31,411 nt of DNA from Aeriscardovia sp. (GCA_017538865.1 JAFYIA010000029.1:1-31411), one strand, 5' to 3'. Shown: positions 1-7,351, numbered from the stretch's first letter. Made by a program: numbers and translations. The notes: generated by a model not told the origin, from the letters alone.

Positions 1-1
1 G

Positions 2-499
2 CCTTGGATCCCCAGATGCCTTTATGAAGATTACCCCCTTACGGGAATCTGGATGAGCAATATCAGCGAGAAGGGTCTATGGTCGGAATTGCTCAAACCT
101 GCCGATAGGAGGGGGAAAGCCGAGCTGACAACAATTCGGATGTACTTGAGAGGGGCTGGTTCTCCCCTTGCAAAGCTGAGTGACAAAAAACTAGCTGACA
201 AGATAGAGCAGGCGGGATTCCCAGTTGCGCGTTCCAACAATAATACGAGGCACGTCAGGGGGTATGTAATCAATATGGATAGCGCCATTGTAAGGGCTGC
301 CAAAAGGGATTATGACAACTTAAGTGACGGTCTGGAGGATGAAGCTGACAATTACGACTTTTCCCAGGCTCGGAGGGAATATATTAAAGCCCATGAAAAC
401 GAGCTGATGGAATATTCCTCCCGTTTGGAAGCCATGCTCCCCTCCTCCTCCCGGTCTCGTAGGGTCTATTCCGCGCCTGTTATGCCGAGGCTTTCCTAA
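2..499 (+). CDS. C-terminal part of an unidentified protein, possibly phage/plasmid replication-associated (cut by window edge)
   Basis: The frame is open from the first bases of the window through the first ATG (position 53) to the stop, with 17 codons upstream of that ATG reading as protein-like sequence (PWIPRCLYEDYPLTG). The gene therefore most likely begins before the window. The middle contains a segment ending in KKLADKIEQAGFPVARSNN, followed by RHVRGYVI. This resembles the small helix-turn-helix tail at the end of some phage and plasmid primase/helicase proteins; that likeness is from memory and weak. The last 60 residues are charged, then Ser/Arg-rich. Nothing identifies a catalytic domain. 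It precedes two further hypothetical genes on the same strand, consistent with an accessory or mobile segment. If the ATG at 53 were the true start the protein would be 148 residues. Confidence 0.55.
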   Translation, partial: PWIPRCLYEDYPLTGIWMSNISEKGLWSELLKPADRRGKAELTTIRMYLRGAGSPLAKLSDKKLADKIEQAGFPVARSNNNTRHVRGYVINMDSAIVRAAKRDYDNLSDGLEDEADNYDFSQARREYIKAHENELMEYSSRLEAMLPSSSRSRRVYSAPVMPRLS

Positions 500-695
500 A
501 AGATAATTTAAATCGCAATTTTTTGCCCCAGCACCTTGCTCTAGGCTGTTTTCAGATTCATTTATTTGTATTACTGTTCAGGTAACTTTGGGGGTGTTTT
601 TAATTATAATATGTGTTTATATGGTAAAATTTTAAGTATAAACATTATTTTTGCATGAAGTGCTTAGGCACATGAAATAGGCAAAGGCGGATCTT

Positions 696-968
696 ATGGC
701 TGCTGAAACAATTAAAACTAAAACGCATAACATTCATTTTCAAGAGCCTGTAGTAAATCCCTTTAACGGATATATGCAGGACAGCATCCAGATTCAAGAG
801 GACGATTATCAAGATTTGAAGGCTAGGGCCGATAAGGCGGGTCTGGGCGTGGGTCGCTACGTCCTTTCCCTTCTGGCGTCCGGGAAAAGCCCATTTGCCG
901 CAAAGAGCGCTAAAAATGCCTATATGAGGGGGGTTATAAACAAACTTGAAAAAGAGGCGCGCAGGTGA
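696..968 (+). CDS. Hypothetical small protein of the accessory region
   Basis: A 90-residue protein with no family I recognise. The middle, residues about 30-62, reads as two amphipathic helices (DDYQDLKARADKAGLGVGRYVLSLL compressed around DLKARADKAG and VGRYVLSLLASG), a pattern seen in ribbon-helix-helix or mobilisation-type small DNA-binding proteins; this is only a resemblance. The C-terminus is basic (KLEKEARR). It overlaps the next gene by four bases, so the two are probably translated together. The 196 bases upstream are AT-rich, with a TATAAT at 605-610 but no clear matching -35 element. The ribosome binding site is weak (AAAGGCGG). Confidence 0.6.
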   Translation: MAAETIKTKTHNIHFQEPVVNPFNGYMQDSIQIQEDDYQDLKARADKAGLGVGRYVLSLLASGKSPFAAKSAKNAYMRGVINKLEKEARR

Positions 969-1549
969 GCCAGGAGAAGCCGGATTTTGTGGGAGACGTG
1001 CTCAAAACGACAACGGCCCTCAAAGCTGACGAATGGTTTTACGTGGTGTATGACAATGAAGCTGTAGCTTATTCTCCCAAACCGGACAGTATGCTCCCTC
1101 CCCTCAATAATCCCCGGGACTTGATAAAAGTTGCCAGGGCTTTACAAGGCAACCCTGTCAGAGTTGATAAAATTATACGAAAGTTTTGGCGCGATTATGC
1201 GGGCGTTGCCCTCGTTCAGTCTCATATACTCGTAATAAATGACGAATCAGAAGTTACCCTAAATAAAACCCTTTATCCGGACGGCTCTCTTGTTTCGCCT
1301 GCAATGATGTTTTTAGCTTTTATAGATTCTATGAAGACTGGCATCCCTTTCGCGTATTTGCCCGATGGAATAAATGTATTAGATGAAATCGAGGGGGAGG
1401 CCGTAAAGGTGTATTGCCATAGGTTTGCCCAGAAAGACAAGGCGGTTCGGGGTGATGATATAGATACGTTTATTAAGGAGTTTGTAGAGCACAGCGACCC
1501 TATGGGCAGGCTTTCTCCTGACTTTCTGGATAGATGGCAACAACCATAA
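965..1549 (+). CDS. Hypothetical protein, translationally coupled to the preceding gene
   Basis: A 194-residue protein starting at GTG, whose first bases overlap the TGA of the upstream gene (GTGA, 965-968), the usual arrangement for translational coupling. It looks soluble, with no signal peptide or membrane segment. The body is rich in aromatic and hydrophobic residues (ADEWFYVVYDNEAVAYS near residues 21-37; MMFLAFIDSM near 114-123). I recognise no family or catalytic motif. Base composition is intermediate between the core genes and the AT-rich ORFs nearby. Because it is paired with a small, possibly DNA-binding protein, a two-gene module (regulator plus effector, or mobilisation pair) is possible, but there is no direct evidence for either. 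Confidence 0.6.
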   Translation: MSQEKPDFVGDVLKTTTALKADEWFYVVYDNEAVAYSPKPDSMLPPLNNPRDLIKVARALQGNPVRVDKIIRKFWRDYAGVALVQSHILVINDESEVTLNKTLYPDGSLVSPAMMFLAFIDSMKTGIPFAYLPDGINVLDEIEGEAVKVYCHRFAQKDKAVRGDDIDTFIKEFVEHSDPMGRLSPDFLDRWQQP

Positions 1550-1590
1550 CCTTAATCAGTGCGATAGGTCAATAGGGGGTTGCAGGCGGG

Positions 1591-1957
1591 CTACATCCCT
1601 AGCAGTTCTTTTACAAGCCTTTCAAGGGAAAATTCAATTCCGCCCTCTTCGTCGTGCCCTGCAGCGCCTGGAATGTACTTCATTCCCCGGTGATCGTCAA
1701 TTCCTCGCCTTGCGCCGGCTTCGCTCCAACTTTGGCAGGGGGGACCGCCTATTATCCCATCACAATCAGAAATTTCCTCCACTGAAATGTCAGTTATGCT
1801 TCTCGTATCCATCCTGACTTGCGGGAAATTCTTTTCAAAAGTGGGGAAAATTTTCTTGTCGAACTCATTGGCCCAGATGGTCTCAAAGCCGGCATGCTTA
1901 AATCCAAGGGTCCAAGCCTCCCGCTCCTGAAAATAGCGATACTACCTTCAGAGACAT
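1591..1957 (-). pseudogene. Remnant of a DNA cytosine-C5 methyltransferase (frameshifted and truncated)
   Basis: Reading from an ATG at 1957 gives MSLKVVSLFSGAGGLD, the start and motif I (SAM binding) of Dcm-type cytosine-5 methyltransferases. One extra C in a CCC run (GGG on the plus strand, 1908-1910) shifts the frame. In the next frame the family pattern resumes with LGFKHAGFETIWANEFD and continues to GGPPCQSWSEAGARRGIDD, which holds motif IV with the catalytic Cys of PPCQ. After that the family resemblance ends abruptly. The remaining ~33 codons (from HRGMKYIPG to the stop) do not match the ENV motif, target-recognition domain or motifs IX-X, so roughly two thirds of a 300-400 residue enzyme is missing. 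It lies 88 bases downstream of vsr on the same strand, the usual partner of such methyltransferases. Function is presumably lost. Confidence 0.85.
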
Positions 1958-2045
1958 TGCTTTTGCCTTTCAGTAACAATCGTTGCCTTCGTTGCTGTAC
2001 CGCATTTTACCTGCGAGGTCGGATCTCGCCGCCTTATTTTGGCGC

Positions 2046-2516
2046 CTACCGGTCTTGCCTCATTATGGGGGCAGATCGGACTGCATGAAGATTGCTCTCC
2101 TTGCACTTTGCCTGCATTATGGCTTCCCTTACGCTTGCCACGCAGTCTGGCAAATGCCTGTCTATATCCTCCCCCCAGAACCTGAGCACCGTCCACCCCA
2201 TGGCTTTGAGCCTCCGGTTCGCCTCCGCGTCCCTCTCCACGTTCCTACGTATCTTCGTTTCCCAATACGCCCTATGGGTTCCGACGGGCTTTTTCAAGTC
2301 AAAGCCCTTCCCATGCCAGAAAGATCCGTCGCAGAATACGGCGATCTTCCACCTCGTTATGGCTATGTCGGGCGTGCCGGGCAGCCCCTTCAGGTTCTTC
2401 CTGTAGCGTATCCCCTCGTGCCGCAGCGCCTTTCTGAGCCTCACCTCTATGGAGGTGTCCGCCGAATGGATGTTCCTCATAGCTTTGTGGCGTTGTTCGG
2501 GTGTAAGCCTGTCCAT
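2046..2516 (-). CDS. vsr: Very short patch repair (Vsr) DNA mismatch endonuclease
   Basis: Vsr nicks DNA beside T:G mismatches created when 5-methylcytosine deaminates, protecting methyltransferase target sites. The 156-residue protein opens with MDRLTPEQRHKAMRNIHSAD, typical of the family, followed by IEVRLRKAL. It then has LPGTPDI with the catalytic Asp (about residue 50) and the FCDGSFWHG segment with the His (about 68), ending the core with RNVERD and GWTVLRFWGEDI. The Cys/His zinc cluster of the E. coli enzyme is not obvious after FWHG, as in many non-enteric Vsr proteins. The last ~35 residues are probably a non-conserved tail. A GAGGAG site precedes the ATG at 2516. The methyltransferase it would serve lies just downstream and is broken, so the gene may be functionally orphaned unless a cognate enzyme exists elsewhere. 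Confidence 0.93.
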   Translation of the reverse strand: MDRLTPEQRHKAMRNIHSADTSIEVRLRKALRHEGIRYRKNLKGLPGTPDIAITRWKIAVFCDGSFWHGKGFDLKKPVGTHRAYWETKIRRNVERDAEANRRLKAMGWTVLRFWGEDIDRHLPDCVASVREAIMQAKCKESNLHAVRSAPIMRQDR

Positions 2517-2743
2517 CTTTCTCCTCTGTCAACTAATATGAATAATCGACTTTGTCTCTTTATGCCACTGCATCTCATTGTTATATGGCTACCTTGAACA
2601 CTTATTACTGTGCCTTTTCGCAACAGACAAGGGCAATGGAATATAAATAGATTGCATTACTCCCGTAAATTCGGCGAATCAAAAAGCAGCGGACGGCGGC
2701 TAGTCTTCATCCTGAACTGTTTACCCTTACATTTAAAAATTTT

Positions 2744-2771
2744 TTGAGTATACTAAAAATTATGTTATAAT
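2744..2771 (+). promoter_or_regulatory. Likely sigma-70-type promoter
   Basis: TTGAGT (2744-2749), a 16-base AT-rich spacer, and a perfect TATAAT (2766-2771). It lies 30 bases before the mini-ORF start at 2802 and about 200 bases before the nuclease-like gene at 2974, and probably drives both. Confidence 0.6.
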
Positions 2772-2801
2772 TATTCTTGTAAGATAAAAAAGGAGGTAGA
2801 A

Positions 2802-2894
2802 ATGCTAACTCAATAAGAAATGGAAGAAGTTAAAAGGATAACGACGTTCTTAAAGTTACCTGAGGACAAACAATATGGATCCGTATTCCGCTGA
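2802..2894 (+). pseudogene. Stop-interrupted mini-ORF with strong ribosome binding site
   Basis: A near-perfect AAGGAGGT site (from about 2789) precedes ATG at 2802, which reads only MLTQ before TAA (2814-2816). The same frame continues in plausible protein-like sequence from EMEEVKRITTF to a TGA at 2892-2894, and again beyond a TAG a few codons later. A second in-frame ATG at 2820 would give 24 residues. This could be a decayed small gene, for example a former regulator of the downstream gene, or a genuine short leader peptide. I recognise no homologue. Confidence 0.35.
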
Positions 2895-2973
2895 TTTCGG
2901 CCAATGGAATAGAATGTCCAACAACCTGGCGAGGCCGAGTCTATTAATTTAGGAGTAAATAGGAGAATTAAAA

Positions 2974-3789
2974 ATGATTTTAAATTATCAAGAGTATATA
3001 TGTGAGGCTCAAAATCTGCGTTTTCAAGCAGGAATAAACGCTATTGAGAAGAGAGGTATCCGAAGGAATTTGATTGATCCTCTTATGATGGGATTGAATG
3101 GAAATTATGTCATTAAGTCATATGCAGATCCTATACCCATTATTGGCAAGCCCTCTTATGATCTTTATCCACTTCTTCCTGGTGAGAAGTACATTTGCGA
3201 ATTTCCTCCTTTCAATCCAGGAGAGAATAGAAACCCGAGTTCCTATTCTGATGCTCAGTTTCGATCGGACTATGGCCTAATCTATTCAGATATCCCTGAC
3301 CTTGTGATTTCTCCTAATGATTCGCCTGCGAGTTTTATCACTGTTGAAGTAAAAAGTCTCTTTGTCAATAATAATTTTTTGGAAGATCCGGAATATAAAG
3401 CTCAAGGTGCACAGAAACTTATTCAGCTTTACCATGAGAAAAAAATCAGTAAGGCAACTATTAAGGCAATTTATGATTCTTGTAGTCAGAAATGTACCGA
3501 TTTAAATATTCCCTGTGTATCTGATATGGATTACAGGAGCAATATACCAGGGGCAGACACTGTTACTTTTGACAATGGAGAGATCATCAGACTATATCAG
3601 GAAGATTGGAATATACTCGACTTGCAGTATGCCCAAAAAGCTAATGTGAGATCTGTAAATCTAACTAATGGCAGACTTGTGAGAAGATTTTATAAGGAAG
3701 CCAACCAAATAAAATCGAGAAATTACAACTTATATATTGAGAACGATTTTAGCACTTGGCAAGAAGATCTGAGAAGCGATCTTAAATAA
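2974..3789 (+). CDS. Hypothetical protein with a PD-(D/E)XK nuclease-like pattern (restriction endonuclease candidate)
   Basis: A 271-residue, low-GC gene with a GGAG site before ATG. Residues 105-128 contain S-D-I-P-D109-L, then a gap, then F-I-T-V-E125-V-K127-S. Acidic residue, about 15 residues, hydrophobic strand and E-x-K form the core of the PD-(D/E)XK nuclease fold. Q144 and Q147 lie in the following helix where many of these enzymes have a conserved Gln. The rest is unrecognised and has no membrane segment. It sits within 1.5 kb of a broken C5 methyltransferase and an intact vsr, the usual company of a type II restriction endonuclease. The motif and context are seen directly; the enzymatic function is inference, and a short D...ExK pattern can arise by chance. 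Its composition differs sharply from the core genes, suggesting horizontal origin. Confidence 0.6.
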   Translation: MILNYQEYICEAQNLRFQAGINAIEKRGIRRNLIDPLMMGLNGNYVIKSYADPIPIIGKPSYDLYPLLPGEKYICEFPPFNPGENRNPSSYSDAQFRSDYGLIYSDIPDLVISPNDSPASFITVEVKSLFVNNNFLEDPEYKAQGAQKLIQLYHEKKISKATIKAIYDSCSQKCTDLNIPCVSDMDYRSNIPGADTVTFDNGEIIRLYQEDWNILDLQYAQKANVRSVNLTNGRLVRRFYKEANQIKSRNYNLYIENDFSTWQEDLRSDLK

Positions 3790-3864
3790 TTTTACTAACC
3801 CCTGATAAGCAATAGGCTTTTAGTTAAGCGAGGCTTAGGGGAGGTAAGGGCGGAGTTTAACCGT

Positions 3865-3889
3865 AACAGGAGGATTGCGCCGTCCAGGC
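3865..3889 (+). repeat. Imperfect direct repeat, copy 1
   Basis: About 25 bases around GCGCCGTCCAGGC that align with 4715-4740, preceded in both copies by a GGAGG. The two copies flank the orphan ORF at 3913-4629. Confidence 0.3.
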
Positions 3890-3912
3890 TTCCTCAGAGC
3901 TTCTGTTCCCTT

Positions 3913-4629
3913 CTATTTCCCGTAGAATGCGTCCAAAAATCCCTGGGCGAGTATTTGCAAACAGTCAGAGCCATTTAGGCCGGGAAAACAATTCGCTCCG
4001 AATGAGGGGAAACCAAATAAGGGAAAAGTGCCCCACATACCTATAGCAAAGTCATAGTCCCCATCACTGGTTAGTTCGCACCAGTTTTGGAATATCTTGT
4101 TCTTGAAGGCATTCTCCACTGTCCAAGCTTCAGTAGGGTCGAAAATAACCCACCACTTATTTGGTTTTGATGCAATGTTTGCAATTATTTTTGTGGAAAT
4201 TTTAGATGACGACAACCTGGTGCTCTTGAGAGTGAGATTGTAGTTCTGATGGCGTTCGATTACAAAACTGCCAACCTTAAGCATTTGCCTCAGATAATCT
4301 TCAAGACCGTCCCATGGATTCGTATATGGCCACGACATAGCCATTTGATTCCATGCTTTAGGGGGGAAGGAAGGATTTTCACTCCACTTGAGACACCGGG
4401 GATACTTCTTTAGCAATCCAGGATCAGGGATAAATGTTTTTGCTGGGTCAAAGTTTTTCTTAGCGTATCCGCCGGCTGCGTTAGCTATCCTACGTGCAAG
4501 CGTGTCCATCCAATTAGAAACGGGGACTGTTGGGTGATTGTACGGGTAGTCGAAATGGCAGTGCTCATCGTCAATGAACATACACAACCAACAACGTTGT
4601 TCTAAAGTCATATTGGCAATTGGCTTCAT
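3913..4629 (-). CDS. Hypothetical Trp-rich protein, unrecognised
   Basis: A 238-residue ORF with unusually many Trp, Asn, Phe and Pro residues (for example FPPKAWNQMAMSWPYTNPW in the middle, and KWWVIFDPTEAWTVEN further on) and several Cys near the N-terminus (CWLCMFIDDEHCHFDYPY). The Cys/His cluster at residues about 13-28 could bind a metal, but it fits no motif I know. The protein appears soluble with no signal peptide. It runs convergent to the nuclease-like gene and has lower GC than the core genes. The ATG is preceded by AAGGGAA, a modest ribosome binding site. Two imperfect direct repeats flank it. No function is proposed. Confidence 0.55.
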   Translation of the reverse strand: MKPIANMTLEQRCWLCMFIDDEHCHFDYPYNHPTVPVSNWMDTLARRIANAAGGYAKKNFDPAKTFIPDPGLLKKYPRCLKWSENPSFPPKAWNQMAMSWPYTNPWDGLEDYLRQMLKVGSFVIERHQNYNLTLKSTRLSSSKISTKIIANIASKPNKWWVIFDPTEAWTVENAFKNKIFQNWCELTSDGDYDFAIGMWGTFPLFGFPSFGANCFPGLNGSDCLQILAQGFLDAFYGK

Positions 4630-4714
4630 AACTACACTTTCCCTTCTAAGCAGGAACTTTTAAAAGTCAATGATTATTTTCTCTCAGGTTAGTGCATTAT
4701 TCGAGTCTTTTAAA

Positions 4715-4740
4715 AACTTGGAGGTTTCGCCGTTCCAGGC
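4715..4740 (+). repeat. Imperfect direct repeat, copy 2
   Basis: About 26 bases around CGCCGTTCCAGGC aligning with 3865-3889 with a few mismatches and one or two indels. The pair could mark the ends of an inserted segment or simply be chance similarity. Confidence 0.3.
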
Positions 4741-4874
4741 GGATTTTGGGGCTGCCTTGACGTACAGAAAACGTAAAGGAATTAACAGGTAATCCAAATC
4801 CCGGTCCAACTCCCATTTTTATAAGGGGACAACCCACAAACCGGCTCCAAAGGTTATTAAAAACGCTAAAGAAA

Positions 4875-4898
4875 GATGAAGTAAAAAGGCGCTTCATC
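4875..4898 (-). terminator. Possible terminator after lgt
   Basis: Read on the minus strand, GATGAAG and CTTCATC form a 7-bp stem with a 10-base loop, followed by a T-rich stretch (TTTCTTT). It lies 35 bases beyond the lgt stop codon. The stem is AT-rich, so the terminator would be weak. Confidence 0.4.
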
Positions 4899-4932
4899 CA
4901 ATAAGCGAATCCCCAGTTGTCTCTGTCCCTTC

Positions 4933-5865
4933 TCAGGCGTTGCCTTTCCTCTTTTGATCGTGATCTTCCGCCTCCCTCTCCCTTTCCTTCTCCGTAGCCA
5001 GCGCCAGCTTCTCCAGAGCTTCTTTTCGGCCCTGCCCCCGCTTGGAAAGGTAGACAAACAGCCCGATTCCCAAGAGTGCGCAAACAATGGCGGCCCATGT
5101 GTTGATCCTAAGGCCAAGAAAGTACAGGGAGGAATTTATCCTTATCTCTTCTATTCCGGCCCTGCCTGCCCCGTAGTACATGAGGTAGAGGCAGAAAATC
5201 TGCCCGCTTTTCAAAGACTTTTGGAAGCGGTTCCCGAAGATTGTCAAAAGGACGGCCCCCACGAGGCACAAAATTATCGAGTAGAGGAAGGTTGGCTGGA
5301 AAAGGTGCGTCTGGGGATCGGGGCAGGGAAGGTCGGTGTAACAGGTCTCGAACTTCCCTATCGCGTCGGCCGAGTTGAGCTTTAAGCCTATGGGCCAAGT
5401 GGTGGGTAGGCCGTAGAGCTCCTGGTTGAACCAGTTCCCGAGCCTTCCGAAGGCCTGGGCCACGAGGAGCGCGGGGGAGACGGCGTCGGCCAAAAGGAGG
5501 GCCGGGATTTTTTTGCGCCTCCCCACGAGCGCTACGGCTACGGCCCCTCCTATGAGGGATCCGAATATCGCCATCCCCCCGTGCCACACTTTCAAGATGT
5601 TTATGGGGGAGCCGGTGGGGGGGAAATAGTCCCACGGCACGGTCAGGCAGTTGTAGATCCTGGCCGCCACCAGCCCGCAGGGGACTGAAGCCAGAGTGAA
5701 GTCCAAAACCTGGTCGAAAGTGCCCCCCCATTTTTTCCACCTACGGGTGAGTATCAGCACTGCAAAGATTATGGCGCAGAGCATCGTGAGGGCGTAGAAG
5801 TGGATTGTCAGGGGGCCGATTTTGAAGAAGGAGACGGTGGGGGAGGGGATTGAGGCCTCCGGCAT
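4933..5865 (-). CDS. lgt: Phosphatidylglycerol:prolipoprotein diacylglyceryl transferase
   Basis: Lgt is an inner-membrane enzyme that transfers diacylglycerol from phosphatidylglycerol to the lipobox Cys of prolipoproteins, the first step of lipoprotein maturation. The 310-residue protein begins with a family-typical segment (SFFKIGPLTIHFYAL). It has WHGGMAIFG (HGGM near residues 95-98) and the Lgt signature GRLGNWFNQELYG (about 140-152) with the essential Arg and Asn. Several membrane helices are evident. The C-terminal 40 residues are a charged Lys/Glu/Arg tail, common in actinobacterial Lgt. It is the last gene of the rpsB-tsf-pyrH-frr-cdsA-lgt run, 52 bases after cdsA, and its product would lipidate proteins such as the binding protein encoded at 10683-11999. 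Confidence 0.96.
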   Translation of the reverse strand: MPEASIPSPTVSFFKIGPLTIHFYALTMLCAIIFAVLILTRRWKKWGGTFDQVLDFTLASVPCGLVAARIYNCLTVPWDYFPPTGSPINILKVWHGGMAIFGSLIGGAVAVALVGRRKKIPALLLADAVSPALLVAQAFGRLGNWFNQELYGLPTTWPIGLKLNSADAIGKFETCYTDLPCPDPQTHLFQPTFLYSIILCLVGAVLLTIFGNRFQKSLKSGQIFCLYLMYYGAGRAGIEEIRINSSLYFLGLRINTWAAIVCALLGIGLFVYLSKRGQGRKEALEKLALATEKEREREAEDHDQKRKGNA

Positions 5866-5917
5866 TGTTTACCCCTTTCAAAAGCCCGGCGCCCGGAACG
5901 CAGGATCTGCCTTCAGC

Positions 5918-6781
5918 CTACAGGAAAAGGATTAAAAGCAGGTAAAGGCAGGGGGCGGCCAAAAGGATGCTGTCCGTCCTGTCCAAAACGCCCCCATGCC
6001 CCTTTATGAGGTTTCCGTAGTCCTTGATCCCCACGTCCCTTTTTATAACTGAAGCGCAGAGATCCCCCAGAGTGCCTGCCACGGCCCCGACGATCCCCAC
6101 GATTATCGCCTTCCACCAGTCGTCAGCGAAGGTGGACCTAAAGAAGATGATCCAGAAGATGACCTCCCCGACAATGCAGAAAAATAGGCTCCCCGCCAGG
6201 CCTTCGTAAGATTTTTTGGGGGAAAGGCGCGGCGTCATCTTGTGCCTGCCCAAAGTGGCCCCGACGGTGAGGCCCCCGATGTCGCTAAGGGCGGGAAGGA
6301 AGATCACCATAAACTCCATCCCATGCTCGGGGCTGTTGGCAAGGTTGGCGGGATGGAAAGTCAAAGGGAGAATGAGGAAGGAGGAGAGAAGGAGGATGTA
6401 GAGGGCTATAAAGAGAGAGGCGCAGGAGTTTCTGAGCCTGCTCACGGGCCTGTTGAGATCCAAATCCGGAGGGGTGGCAAGCCCTCCCCGGACGGCCACC
6501 AAAACGAGGCACGCAAACAGGGAGGCCGAAAGGGCGCATATGTGCCGGGGGAAAAGGTAGGTGCAGCAAAAGACGACTGCAACCGAAAAGGCTATGGTGA
6601 CCTTTGGGATCTTAATCCCTATCAGTTTGGAGGCCCTGGCGAGCTCTATCAGGGCCAGGATGACGAAAATATATATGAACCAGACAAATCCGAAGGGAGG
6701 CAAAAAGAAGAGGCAGACCATGATTATGCCTGCCAGGGCGAATCCGACCACTATGGCGGTGGCAAGTTTCCTTCCCGTCAT
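5918..6781 (-). CDS. cdsA: Phosphatidate cytidylyltransferase (CDP-diacylglycerol synthase)
   Basis: CdsA converts phosphatidic acid and CTP to CDP-diacylglycerol, the precursor of all major phospholipids. The 287-residue protein has multiple hydrophobic membrane segments. Its C-terminal family signature (about residues 243-270) reads SVIKRDVGIKDYG then GHGGVLDRTDS, matching the S-x-x-K-R-x4-K-D...H-G-G-x-x-D-R-x-D pattern. SPKKSYEG upstream is also conserved. An AGAGGT site precedes the ATG. It follows frr after 15 bases, a common actinobacterial order, and precedes lgt, whose lipid substrate derives from this pathway. Confidence 0.96.
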   Translation of the reverse strand: MTGRKLATAIVVGFALAGIIMVCLFFLPPFGFVWFIYIFVILALIELARASKLIGIKIPKVTIAFSVAVVFCCTYLFPRHICALSASLFACLVLVAVRGGLATPPDLDLNRPVSRLRNSCASLFIALYILLLSSFLILPLTFHPANLANSPEHGMEFMVIFLPALSDIGGLTVGATLGRHKMTPRLSPKKSYEGLAGSLFFCIVGEVIFWIIFFRSTFADDWWKAIIVGIVGAVAGTLGDLCASVIKRDVGIKDYGNLIKGHGGVLDRTDSILLAAPCLYLLLILFL

Positions 6782-6796
6782 AAGTACCTCTGGAAA

Positions 6797-7351
6797 TCAG
6801 ACGGTGAGAATTTCTTTTTCTTTCACTTCCGCCATAGAGTCTATCTCGTCCGTGAATTTCTTTGTGAGCTTGTCGAGCTCTGAAAAGATCCGGTCCTGAT
6901 CGTCTTCGGTGATTTGGCCGCTCTTCGCCTCGGCCTCGACCTCTTCCCTGGCCTTGCGGCGGATGTTGCGCACGGCAATCTTGGCGTCCTCGGCCTTCTG
7001 CTTGGCGAGCTTTACGTACTCCTTGCGCCTCTCCTCGGTGAGGGCCGGAAGCGCCACCCTTATGACGTTCCCGTCGCGGGAGGGGTTTACCCCGAGGTCG
7101 CAATCCCTGAGGGCCTTTTCCACAGCGCTGATTTGGGACACGTCGAACGGGCTTATGGCCAAAGACCTCGTATCCGGGGCGGTGATTGCGGCCAGGTTCC
7201 TGAGGGGGGTGGGGGCCCCGTAGTAGTTCACAACTATCCCTTCCACCAGCGCCGGATTGGCCCTCCCGGTGCGGATGGACTGGAAGGCTTCTTTAAGCGA
7301 ATCCAAAGACTTGCCCATGAGGGTCTTAGGTTCAGTCAAACTATCGTCCAT
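6797..7351 (-). CDS. frr: Ribosome recycling factor
   Basis: RRF works with EF-G to split post-termination ribosomes so that subunits can be reused. The 184-residue protein has the normal length and hallmark segments: SIRTGRANPALVEGIVV, NYYGAPTPLRNLAAI, and the C-terminal half with KLAKQKAEDAKIAVRNIRRK and TKKFTDEIDSM. It is mostly helical and cytosolic. It lies between pyrH (74 bases upstream) and cdsA in the translation/lipid operon. The ATG has AAGGA very close upstream (about one base), so initiation may be inefficient, but no better start preserves the conserved N-terminus. Confidence 0.97.
   Translation of the reverse strand: MDDSLTEPKTLMGKSLDSLKEAFQSIRTGRANPALVEGIVVNYYGAPTPLRNLAAITAPDTRSLAISPFDVSQISAVEKALRDCDLGVNPSRDGNVIRVALPALTEERRKEYVKLAKQKAEDAKIAVRNIRRKAREEVEAEAKSGQITEDDQDRIFSELDKLTKKFTDEIDSMAEVKEKEILTV

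Larger units (their letters stand above)
2517..2973. other. Intergenic region between divergent vsr and the nuclease-like gene
   Basis: 457 bases with no full-length gene. The AT-rich right half holds a good promoter and a strong ribosome binding site leading into a stop-interrupted mini-ORF, annotated separately. The left half must contain the vsr promoter, but no convincing -35/-10 pair stands out there. Confidence 0.6.
4630..4932. other. Intergenic boundary between accessory region and core operon
   Basis: 303 bases without a supported gene. It holds the second direct repeat and a hairpin downstream of lgt. A short frame on the minus strand runs about 40 codons without an ATG; I could not support it as a gene. 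Confidence 0.5.

Noticed and set aside
1983..2597. 204-residue open frame on the plus strand
   Set aside because: Antisense to vsr, which is clearly recognisable on the minus strand.
4697..5098. 133-residue minus-strand frame running past lgt
   Set aside because: Its first half overlaps lgt in another frame, and the rest shows no family resemblance or ribosome binding site.
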